Assembly: GCF_900167145.1 (NCBI RefSeq) | Contig: NZ_FUWG01000003.1 | Coordinates: 159,348-223,347 of the forward strand | Direction: 5' to 3' | DNA from: Treponema porcinum | Lineage (GTDB): Bacteria > Spirochaetota > Spirochaetia > Treponematales > Treponemataceae | Length of the DNA: 64,000 nt | Shown here: piece by piece, positions 28,801 through 37,700 of the stretch | Position numbering within the stretch: position 1 is the stretch's first letter | Layout: each line of letters begins with the position of its first letter | Position numbers and translations under genes: made by a program | Notes under the pieces: model-generated | The model's input: only the letters and a program-made list of their open reading frames with translations | Told to the model about the DNA's origin: nothing | The model's database searches: none

Positions 28801-31800
28801 GAATAAAAAGGGGACGCTTTGAAAAAATAACTCCTGCCAGAAAGCAGGAGCAAAATATGTCATTAGAGGGCAGCACTCCTCTGTCGCATAATTCCATTGA
28901 CAACAATGAAAAAGCCGCAGTGGCTATCTCTGACGTAAATGACAATTCAAATATATCACAACCAGCAGAAAAATCAAGTAACACGCTTGAAGACGGCTCA
29001 ATGTTTATAACTCAGATGAAAACTGAAGAAATAAAAGCAAACATTTCAGTACGTACTCCAAGTGATATTGTGCCTTATCTAAACGATTTTTCTAATTCTG
29101 AAGTAGAGAACTTTGGTGTCGTACTTCTTGATGCAAGCTATAAAGTAAAAGAAATAAGAGCCGTAACAGTCGGAACAATAAATCGTTCTATTGTTCATGC
29201 AAGGGAAGTATTTAAAGAAGCCGTAAGAAATTCTGCTGCTTCTGTTTTGATTTTTCATAATCATCCTTCCGGTAATTTTGAACCAAGTTATGAAGATATA
29301 AATACAACTCAAAAGCTAATGGAAGCATCTGACATAATCGGCATACCTGTTTTAGACCATATCATTGTTTCCAAAGAAGGTTATTTCTCATTTGAAGAAC
29401 ACGATATGCTTAATGCACGTACACAGAATTTTATTCATGACGGCACAACCTACGGCTTTGCACATAATGGTAAAATCTACCTTAATTCTGATGTGCTTTC
29501 GGCTGAAGCTGCTATGCACGAATATACTCATCTTTGGGATAACCTTACACGCAAAGAAAATCCAATGCTTTGGAATAAAGGCCTTGAGATTTTCAAAGGA
29601 ACTTCAATCTGGAATGAAGTCATTAACGATGAACATTACCAGGACATAAAGGATGACGAAAACCTTGTTTTGTCGGAATGTCATGCACGAATTACTGGAA
29701 AAGTTACAGAAACAGTATTGAACCGCATCGCCGAACTTGACGGAAACGAAAAGCAGGCTGAAATGATTGAATGGGACAAAGAAACTGTTGAATTCATTTT
29801 TGAAAATTACCGAGATATTTTTGAAAAAAATTCTTTCAGTTCAGTTGCAGAATTTACAACAGCTACGATGAAAGATTTGTTCAGTCCTGTTGAACAGCAG
29901 AAACAAGATATTGCCATCGACTCTTCGGCTTTTGAGCGAATGGAAAAATTCTTTGAAGGAAAAACCTCGTCTTTAGGAAATGGTGATTATCAGAATTTCA
30001 AGGAACTTTATGATTGGGTGCAGGAAGAATTTCCTTCAAAAGATAGCGAACATGTGCTTCTTGAAACTGTATCTCGCATGATATATTCAAACATAAACTT
30101 CGGAGACCTTGAACCTGCAAGTTATGACGATGTCTATGGTTTTGGTGATGGAGCTGAACAGCGGTTTGATGTTTCTGATGACATCGCAAAAAGGCTCATA
30201 AACAATGAAATTACTCCTGACTGGATGACTATTCAGAATGAAGTTAATGATTTTGCCCGTCGAAAATTTATGGATTTAAAGGAAAACAACCCTGACATGC
30301 TTCTTACGGACAGCATCAACGAAGCGTTTGAAATTTCAAAAAAATACAATCCGCTTGCAGAAAAAAAAATAAATGATTACACAAAATCTGAAAAAACTCA
30401 AAATATTAAGAAAGCCCTTGAGAATATTGAAAAAACTTATACCGAAGATTCTCACGATATAAGAATAGACTATGGAACAGGAATTTTTGGTGCTGATTTG
30501 GAAGCTTTAATAAAGGGAAATGATGCCGCAATTTACGGAGAAAAATCTCTTTCTTTTGTCCGCCCAGACAGAGCATCTTTGGAACTTGGAATAGAAGACA
30601 AAATTCCTTTCAAAGACCTTATCCGTGGTTATGGTGATAATTTTGTTTCTAACAGTGAAGGTGTAAAAGTTCCTCGTCATATTGAACGCTGGGATTACAT
30701 GGAAGTTTTTAATTCTGATTATGATGCAGCTCAGCAATGGAAACTTGAAACCGGAGGAAAGCTTCTTGAAAATGGAAAAGACATCTGGATTTCTGACGAA
30801 AACCTTGAATATTTTAATTTTCCAGATACACCTGAAAATCGTGAAGCACTCAAAGAATACATTTTGCCTCAGCCGCTTGAATTCAACTGGGATAATTTTA
30901 CGGAAGAACAGTTCAATGCAGTAAAAGAAGAAATTACGAGCGGAAATATTAAGGAAGATTACAAAGGTCAAGTTTATGTCGGTTCAGTTTGTGTAGAATT
31001 CACAATTACAGATAAGGAAAGTTGCTGGGTGGACTACAACAATTACATTCTTGGTGAAAAAGGCGAGGGCGAAATAAGCGGAATCCCATATTCATATCAT
31101 AATGGTGAACAGGTTGTAATGAACACATTTACAGAAAATACTTATGAAAATTTCAAAACTGTAATTGAAAAGGTTCTTATAGAAGACCTGGGAAAAGACA
31201 GCCATCTGAAACAGGAAGCAATGCGTAAAACAATAAACTGGGCAACCATCAACGAAAAGAATAAAGAATCAGCCCTGAAATTATGGAAGGAAAAAGAAGG
31301 TGGGAATATGGAAAATACTTTTGAAAACTTATCTAATGAAGAAACCATAAAATACCTGAAAGATTATTTCAATGAAAAAAATGTTTCTATCTCTGACGAC
31401 CTAGCAGAAGAACTGTTTTATAAACATCTTGATAACGGTCTTGAACTGAAAAAAACAAAGAAAGACCTTTACTTTTATACTGTTGATGAAGAAACAGGAA
31501 AAACTGAATATGTTTCTACTCATAAAATTGTTGATAATGTTCTTAGTTGGAACGAAAAAGAACTTTCAGAACTTCATTCAGGAACTGCTGATGACAAAGA
31601 TATAGAATCCCTAAAAGGTTTTATATCTCAGCTTGAAATAATTAAAACACATTTTCACAGAATTTTTGAAACATTTCCACCTGTAGATTTCAAAATTTCT
31701 GATTTTACAGGAAATGAAAAACAAATTTCTTTCATTGATGATGAAGAAAAAATGAAAGATTTTCCAAAACTTTCTAAAGAGGAGTTCCTGTCATCATATT

Positions 31801-34043
31801 CCTATTTATCAGAAGAAGAATACGATGCTACGGTAAAAGATTACAATGAATTGAATCAAAGTGCTGTACCAAGCCGTTTTTCTGATACTGTAAAAACTGT
31901 AGAAGATATAAACAAGGTATATGACAGGAATCTTGATTTTATCGAACAGAATATTTCATTCAAATACAGCAATCCTGAATTCAACGAAATTGATGAAATT
32001 GAAAAATGGAAAAACGGTGAACTTTTTATTCATCTTGAAGACCGTAATGGGAATTATACAACTGATATGGGGGCAAACACTCTTGAGGAATATAATTCCT
32101 ATGCCAACAAAAACTTTAAAACTTATTCCGAAGTCATTAAATATCAGGCAGAACTAAAAGCAAAATTACTTGACAGTGCAATCGAAAACAGCATTACTGA
32201 ATATCTTAGAAGAGAATATGCCGAAACATCTCCAAATAGTGCAAGGTTTGAAGTTACAGTTGAAAATCAGTCATATCCGATTGATAAGGAAGGGCTTGAT
32301 TACATTGCAAACACAAATGAATGGGGAAGTGCAGATGACCGTCTTAACGAAGTAATTGACAGAAGGTTTGAAGAAGAAATTGAACAGAAAGAAATTGACA
32401 TTGTTTCCGATGTACTTGAATACATATCGCAGGAAACAAACGGAAACATTGTATTAAAAAACAATGAAATTAGCAATGTTCTTTTCTCTGATGAACTTGT
32501 TCAAATCTATGCACCAAAAGAGGAATTCCTTGCAATCCAGCCGGAAGAAACAAAAGCAGCTTTAATTGAAGCAGGTATTGCAAAGGAAGACCTTTACAAA
32601 AATGTTGAAACAATGACTGTTTCCGAAAAAGCAAGAGATGAAATGCTTTCTGCAAGTTTTGCCGGACAGGGCGGACTTACTCAGAAAGCCTTTGCAGATA
32701 ACGGAATTGAAATCGACCTTGAAACTGCAAATGCTCTTGAAAATTGTTTTTCACATATTGAAGCTATAACAAAATATACCGCTGACGGACATGACATTTT
32801 TAGTAAAGGCAACGGCATTGATACAATCAGCGAACATTCGATTGAATATTCTGAAGAAACAAAATCTTGGTTTATTCATGAAAAGAACTGGATAGCTCTT
32901 TCTGCAATTAAAGGAGATAAAGCTGGTCCTGATGACTACATGGAAAAAGCAGACAGAGTAGGTGACAGAAACTGGTCTATTGGTTGTGAATTACTTGTCA
33001 AATATGTTTATCAGGAAATTAAAGAAGACGGTGAAATGGAAAAAGAATTTCCTGACACATTCAAAAAACTGGAAAAACTTAAAGATTATACAGAGTCTTT
33101 AACCGAAGCAAAACAGCTTATTTCTGATTTCTGTTTTGATGAATATATGTCTACACCGACTTTTGATAACTTAAAAGATGTAGGACTTGCTTATACAACA
33201 TTTGAAGACCCTTATACTCACGAAGAATATGAGGTTCAGACAAGTACAGACCTTGTAAACTGCAAGATTACTACAAAAGTCAATGACAAAATTGCAGATG
33301 TATCAGAATATGACAACTTGAAAGATATGGTTGTAAATAGCTTGAATAGCCTTGATTTTGATAGCCTGATTTACATACCAGCTTCAAAAGTTGATGAACT
33401 TCTCAAAGAAGAAAGGGAAGATGTTGAAAAAAATCTTCTTGAAAAAGCGAATCAGATTATTGCAGAAACTTTTGATGAACCTTCACTTGCAAAAAGAGCA
33501 AAACTTTACGTTCCGTCAAATTACGGATATGAAGAAGACAACAAGATTCATATTCTCGTAGAATTTGACAACGAAGCAGAGCGTGAAGACAACCTTTTCA
33601 ATGCACTTGCAGAACGTCATCTGGTACTGGCAAACGGTATGGAAGTTGATTTTAATCCGATTAAACCTGAAAAGTCCGGAACGATTGAGCAGTATCTTGA
33701 ATCTCTTGAAAGAATCAAAGAAAACCGTTATCAGCGCAGAAAAGAGGATAATCTTGCAAATATAATTGTAACTACAGATAACTTCCGTGAAGTTTTTAAT
33801 AAAATTTCTAAACTTCCAAAGTTCAAAGATAAACCTCTGGAAGCAGCCGGATGGTGTATTGCAAGAGTACCTAAAGAAAAAAGGGAAGAAGTAGGTAAAT
33901 GGCTTTCAAGTCTAAATGGTCCAAAAAAGAAAGATGTAAATAATCTTTTTGACAAATGGAACAAGGAAAACAATCCTAAACCTGCTGTTAATAAATCAAA
34001 AAATAAATCTAATGAAGTAGACGACTGGTCTATTTCTGACTAA
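25809..34043 (+). CDS. Giant polyvalent protein 2: barnase-like, RadC/JAB, zincin, NTase-like domains
   Basis: 2744 residues. In order: unknown N-terminal module; module X (about 116-240); an unknown region; the K-G-I-E-V-V-T-D-K-K-E-F coiled-coil module (about 620-700) shared with giant 1; a barnase-like region (about 915-995: HYINRHHNARTF, then ILFGTTF); a RadC-like JAB domain (about 1065-1205) with H1150-N-H-P-S-G and S-x-x-D metal ligands; a zincin H1237-E-Y-T-H-L-W with S-E-C-H-A-R; unknown modules; a second copy of module X beginning at Met1834; a degenerate nucleotidyltransferase-like domain (about 2555-2640, V-D-F-N-P-I and K-S-G-T-I-E-Q-Y-L); the shared C-terminal helical domain and tail D-D-W-S-I-S-D. 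Such proteins accompany transferred DNA in phages and conjugative elements. Confidence 0.75.
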   Translation: MSENNLLTIFEGSKIRLNYDGKNIQGKIMLSDGDSVEIEPFEISESELNDCWYGFKYKGKDFDMNVCLNDAENEGTPVCIYPVINGTTVTTSDFAAIKKDSVFFEKQKEIINNNQMENKLMEFEKLSWEESVNALKEYFLNKEYIVLSDKLADEIYSRYLENGLELKLKKDSSGFCAVDTESGKESPLPLESQEMIENIINWNDKELSLWYEQAADDDIIESIKGIVSELEEIHSQHFKDIRVNQAFPEIYTKEALEKDGIPYSSEFLIYEEPRWNFKNNEDILNIIKDSEPDLYIKIRDYVKEQGLSSVNQLHLDLGKSLRYDDLYIWKGDFSKETLEEKLDDKFTVRYSWDNDEGNLENGGDEIIIKDKAFVEKLNSMIKDAVKLHIEEYEKFKNFRNDFMIKNWNEKGQGNNSSFKKVGSLESIDSNNREQIIAVEKSFEHETGGTLGDDRAELVLKMANYDESSFKFLFDRENGNFVEYKNNEIVDVETPMGMLNYLHDEIQFQLESPLAKRADYFDEGLFESMQDLYNKSNSFYTWDDLYILAEKETYLPAKDAAREQIGKAAKKFGIDIEASEIPEDAIADFLEKHPELNRFNESGQMLAEIDSENEILNKPFIPSEYVLSKLQEKGIEVVTDKKEFERILESQAVLQKMATSLSDLKKLSASVKKQEEAISNEQKKSKELAEKESAINNHSFSSFVLEMQKYQDIFPNNEPVKITDLNYSEIPYYDFELFIEKDKNDQLRLLCNYKNRNNVGSVNNNSFYNLTNDSFDIIDPLSQFGFDMLKEVLEVSKAELSRKDYIPEIQEKLKDILESHQIKEKAILANLIEKNNERKNFVESRIDQISREEKRNAEKTLESWLNLADEMEDSLWNKDQLQVKKIFTENGTEERKPIAVISESDMQIFKGVKDRNLYADKSYIADHYINRHHNARTFLNIQNVLDNYDNIYFDKDQNSTGFTKRYGKMIDCVFMRVNEGKIILFGTTFEQPEYKIENGIKRGRFEKITPARKQEQNMSLEGSTPLSHNSIDNNEKAAVAISDVNDNSNISQPAEKSSNTLEDGSMFITQMKTEEIKANISVRTPSDIVPYLNDFSNSEVENFGVVLLDASYKVKEIRAVTVGTINRSIVHAREVFKEAVRNSAASVLIFHNHPSGNFEPSYEDINTTQKLMEASDIIGIPVLDHIIVSKEGYFSFEEHDMLNARTQNFIHDGTTYGFAHNGKIYLNSDVLSAEAAMHEYTHLWDNLTRKENPMLWNKGLEIFKGTSIWNEVINDEHYQDIKDDENLVLSECHARITGKVTETVLNRIAELDGNEKQAEMIEWDKETVEFIFENYRDIFEKNSFSSVAEFTTATMKDLFSPVEQQKQDIAIDSSAFERMEKFFEGKTSSLGNGDYQNFKELYDWVQEEFPSKDSEHVLLETVSRMIYSNINFGDLEPASYDDVYGFGDGAEQRFDVSDDIAKRLINNEITPDWMTIQNEVNDFARRKFMDLKENNPDMLLTDSINEAFEISKKYNPLAEKKINDYTKSEKTQNIKKALENIEKTYTEDSHDIRIDYGTGIFGADLEALIKGNDAAIYGEKSLSFVRPDRASLELGIEDKIPFKDLIRGYGDNFVSNSEGVKVPRHIERWDYMEVFNSDYDAAQQWKLETGGKLLENGKDIWISDENLEYFNFPDTPENREALKEYILPQPLEFNWDNFTEEQFNAVKEEITSGNIKEDYKGQVYVGSVCVEFTITDKESCWVDYNNYILGEKGEGEISGIPYSYHNGEQVVMNTFTENTYENFKTVIEKVLIEDLGKDSHLKQEAMRKTINWATINEKNKESALKLWKEKEGGNMENTFENLSNEETIKYLKDYFNEKNVSISDDLAEELFYKHLDNGLELKKTKKDLYFYTVDEETGKTEYVSTHKIVDNVLSWNEKELSELHSGTADDKDIESLKGFISQLEIIKTHFHRIFETFPPVDFKISDFTGNEKQISFIDDEEKMKDFPKLSKEEFLSSYSYLSEEEYDATVKDYNELNQSAVPSRFSDTVKTVEDINKVYDRNLDFIEQNISFKYSNPEFNEIDEIEKWKNGELFIHLEDRNGNYTTDMGANTLEEYNSYANKNFKTYSEVIKYQAELKAKLLDSAIENSITEYLRREYAETSPNSARFEVTVENQSYPIDKEGLDYIANTNEWGSADDRLNEVIDRRFEEEIEQKEIDIVSDVLEYISQETNGNIVLKNNEISNVLFSDELVQIYAPKEEFLAIQPEETKAALIEAGIAKEDLYKNVETMTVSEKARDEMLSASFAGQGGLTQKAFADNGIEIDLETANALENCFSHIEAITKYTADGHDIFSKGNGIDTISEHSIEYSEETKSWFIHEKNWIALSAIKGDKAGPDDYMEKADRVGDRNWSIGCELLVKYVYQEIKEDGEMEKEFPDTFKKLEKLKDYTESLTEAKQLISDFCFDEYMSTPTFDNLKDVGLAYTTFEDPYTHEEYEVQTSTDLVNCKITTKVNDKIADVSEYDNLKDMVVNSLNSLDFDSLIYIPASKVDELLKEEREDVEKNLLEKANQIIAETFDEPSLAKRAKLYVPSNYGYEEDNKIHILVEFDNEAEREDNLFNALAERHLVLANGMEVDFNPIKPEKSGTIEQYLESLERIKENRYQRRKEDNLANIIVTTDNFREVFNKISKLPKFKDKPLEAAGWCIARVPKEKREEVGKWLSSLNGPKKKDVNNLFDKWNKENNPKPAVNKSKNKSNEVDDWSISD

Positions 34044-34056
34044 AGGAAGGTATAGT

Positions 34057-34689
34057 ATGGAGAATCAGAAGGCTTTTATTGCTACAACAAATTATATCAG
34101 AAAAGTAAAGCTGCCGTTTGGAGTAGGTGTAATTACTTCTTTTTCAGAAGAAGATGCAATGAACCTTACTATCCGAAGACGGCATCTTGAAACTCGAAAC
34201 GAATGGTTTGATATTGAAATTCCTGACCGCAGCACTTTCTTAAACTTAGACAGTCTACTTGAAGAAAATCCGCAGGAATGCCTAGACTCACTTTTTTCTA
34301 CAAAAGCCCTGTCTTTCTTATTTTATGATGAAGGACAAAAACTTTTTAAGCAGCTGCCACAGATTATTGAAAGTAAAACATCTGTAGAGGAAGAAAAAAA
34401 TACTCTTGCACAGGAAGAATTGAAAAAGTTTTACGATTCAAAAGCTTATGAACTGAAAAAACTTATGAGTACTTACTCATTGATTCAGTTTATCACAGAA
34501 AAAGCCAAAAGAAACGATATGGCAATTACTTCAAGTTTTCTTTCTATGATTGGCATAAACGGCGTTATCTACAGCGAGGACAATAACGAAAGAGCCTTAA
34601 TTTTTGACGCAAAGAATAAAATCCTTTTGAAAGGTGTTAATTCTCAAATACTGGAAAACTCAAAATTTACAGAGGAATCAATTAAATAG
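34057..34689 (+). CDS. Unknown cluster protein (210 aa)
   Basis: Not firmly recognised. AAGGAAGG lies 7 bases before the ATG. The first 100 residues are mixed alpha/beta, followed by an acidic coiled helix (about 115-150). The C-terminal part (about 165-200: F-L-S-M-I-G-I-N-G-V-I-Y, then A-L-I-F-D-A-K-N-K-I-L-L) resembles the closing strands of polyvalent-protein domains reading GI-x-GI-x-Y...-V-F-D-D; this is a weak resemblance only. It lies 13 bases after giant 2 and 14 before giant 3, so it is co-translated with them. Confidence 0.55.
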   Translation: MENQKAFIATTNYIRKVKLPFGVGVITSFSEEDAMNLTIRRRHLETRNEWFDIEIPDRSTFLNLDSLLEENPQECLDSLFSTKALSFLFYDEGQKLFKQLPQIIESKTSVEEEKNTLAQEELKKFYDSKAYELKKLMSTYSLIQFITEKAKRNDMAITSSFLSMIGINGVIYSEDNNERALIFDAKNKILLKGVNSQILENSKFTEESIK

Positions 34690-34703
34690 AGGAGAATAAA
34701 ACA

Positions 34704-37700
34704 ATGGAAGCTAACATAACAAAAGTTCAGATAACGGAAGATGAAGGGAAAAAATACAACTTCTTTGTAAAATCAACGGCTGAATTTGATGCCTTTGCTG
34801 ATTTTGAACCGATTACAAATCTTACGGCAAAAGAAGCTGTGTCTAAATTTGAAGAATTAAGAAATAAAGGGCTAAATGCTGGAATTGGCATAAATATTCC
34901 AAATGACATTGTTTTTGATGACCCAGAAGGAAATGGCATTACAATCCTTGTAACTGATGAAAAGAAATTAGCCAATTTTAATATTTTTGGTGAGAATTTT
35001 ATTTCTGATTTAAATATTAAATCAGAAAAAGACAGAAGTCTTTTAAAAAATCGTATAGCGGCTTATGAAGCGTTATATAATGAATTAGTAGAACAGAGTA
35101 TTCCTGCGATAGAACCTGAATTTGTTTATAATAAAAAATTTTCTATGGAACTTTCCAATATAGAAAATGAACCTGTTTCTGAACAAAGGATAAACAGCAA
35201 TGTTTCTATCGAGATAAAACCTGTTACACTTGAAGAAATTCTTGGTGTCATGGAAATGCGGACGGAAGTAACTCCAGAAGGTAAAATCAAAGTCTTTGAC
35301 CTTCAGCGTCAGGAATACATTGACAACCGTTCCGATTTACCTGCTTTTGATGAAGACAACTGGACTTTCAATAATGCCGGCGAAGTTTTTGAAAGGCTGG
35401 ATGTTTACATCAACGATTATTATGTCCACGACATGCAGGAACAGCTTGAAGATTCTGGAATTAAAATTACAGGAGACGAAACTTTTTCAGATTTATGCAG
35501 CCTTTATAAAACCGAACTTGAAAACGGAAATGACAAACTTTCCCTTGGTGAACTGAATCTTGCTATGGGAATTGTTAATCCAGATACGGTAATCGTGCCT
35601 GTAATTTCAAAAGAAAAATCTCTTGATGATGAGAAAATTGTAATGGAGCAGAAACAGACAATTGAAAAAAAAATCTCTGTTTCAGATGATAATGCTTTCT
35701 CAGTAAACTTTACGATTTTCAGGCTCAGTAATGAACAGTTTAATGAATTAAAAGAACACCTCAGCTTAAACGGCTATAAGGTTGAATGGGAACCTGTGGA
35801 AGATTCAAAGTTTACAAATTATGACATCGACCATGCAGTTTTCAAAGTTGATTATGACTCAGCCTCTTATGTAAGGACAATTCTTGAAGACCGAAATATT
35901 TATTATCATTCTAAAATGGGACTTACATCTTTAGGCTTTGACGGCAAATGGGTTGATAACCCTCTTAATGTTGAAATTGTTTCTGAAGAAGAGTTTAAAC
36001 ATATTCAGGAAGAAAAAGAAAAGAGATTTATTGAAAATAAGATTCCTTATATCAAAATTGGTGAACACAATGAAAGTTCTTACGACAATTATATTGAAGG
36101 CGGAACAGTTCTTTCTTTACAGGAAGCAGATGCTATTCTTCCAGAATTAAATGAAAAATGGGGTGGTGGTCATTATAAGACTGATTTTGAAATGTTCTTC
36201 CCTGAAGAAGATATTTCTTATGCTCCTTATCGTTATGAACTTGGTGATGAGAGACCTCTTGGTTCCCTTTCAGATAATCTTCACATGCTCTGCTCTCATC
36301 CTGAAGTTCTTGAAACTTTTGAATCAAACTGGAAGAAAGTTTATGCTCCTTCAGTAACAGAAGAGCAGGAAAAAGCTCTGAAAGAAATCATTAAACCTGT
36401 ACAGGAACTTTTGGAAACTTCTTATAAACAAAGATTTACAGAACTTGAAAAAGCAATGGAAGAAAATAAAAAGCTTAATACTTCTTTTATTGTTGAACAT
36501 GGTAAAGTTGTAAAGTCAGAAGAAGAAGTTAAATCTGTACAAACTCACATTAAGAATATTTTCAACTCCAGTATTGAAATGGCAGCTAAAAATACAACTG
36601 ATTATATTGAAAAGCTTTATGACCAGCTTGAAGACAGTCAGTATGAAGATTTGAACCGTTATTCTTTTCATCTCATTGCAAATATGATAGAAGACGTTGA
36701 ATATGGCGAATCTCGAATGGCTGGTGCTGATTATAAAAAAATGAATTCTTTTAATTGGGATGCCTGGAGAAAATCTCTTGAAGAACTTGATGATAATTCT
36801 GAGCTTATACATAAAGCAGAAGTAATTTCTGTAAAGTATCGAGAAGACCTTGAACTTGTAAGAAAAGCAGAATCTATGGAACAGTCTGCTGAAGAAAAGG
36901 TTGAACTTTCAGCTGAACAGTGGCGAGCTTGTGATGTACTTGCAGAAAAAGCAAAAATGGACTGGTGGTTTGAAGATTACGGTTATGACGGTGAGATTCA
37001 CAGTCCTGTTTTAAAATCCGACCTTGATAACCTTTCAACTGCCTTTGATGGTGTTCTTCGTATTTCAAAAGACAATGAGGTGATTGTAAGAAAACTCTTC
37101 AATGATAATAACATTAAGTTTAATGAAATTCCTTTGCTTTCATCTCAGGAAGCTAATGCAAAGGCTGAAAATCTGTACGGTTTTTATTTTGAATATAATG
37201 ATGATGAAAAATGTTCAGATATATACAGTTCAAAAGACGGAGATTTTGTCGGAAGTTATTCTGACGGCGGTTTTGGCTATGCAGATGGAATGGGAATAGA
37301 TGTTCCGAAAATCCCTGATGAAGTTTTCCAGGATGTTATTGCACTTTCCAGACAGTTTTATATTGAATCAGAAAAAGAAATCGAAAACCTTCATTCTCTT
37401 TCAGAAGCAAAAAATCAAGAAGTTCTTGAAATACAAACTGGAGCAGCAAAAAAAGTTCAATCTGAAAGCCTTTCTGATTTACCGGTAGAAGAACTCAGGG
37501 AAGGTTTGAAATATGCCTTGAATGAAGTTGCTCAACCGCTTCCTGAAATTGACTTTACCCGCGAAAATTACAACAAGTTGTTTCCTCGTGACCGCTTAAA
37601 AACTCCGATTGAAACTGTAAAAATCGGTGCGCATCAGTTTGAAAAACTTGAAGTAAAGGACAGAAAAAATCTTTTGCAGGCAGTTCATGATGTCCTTTCA

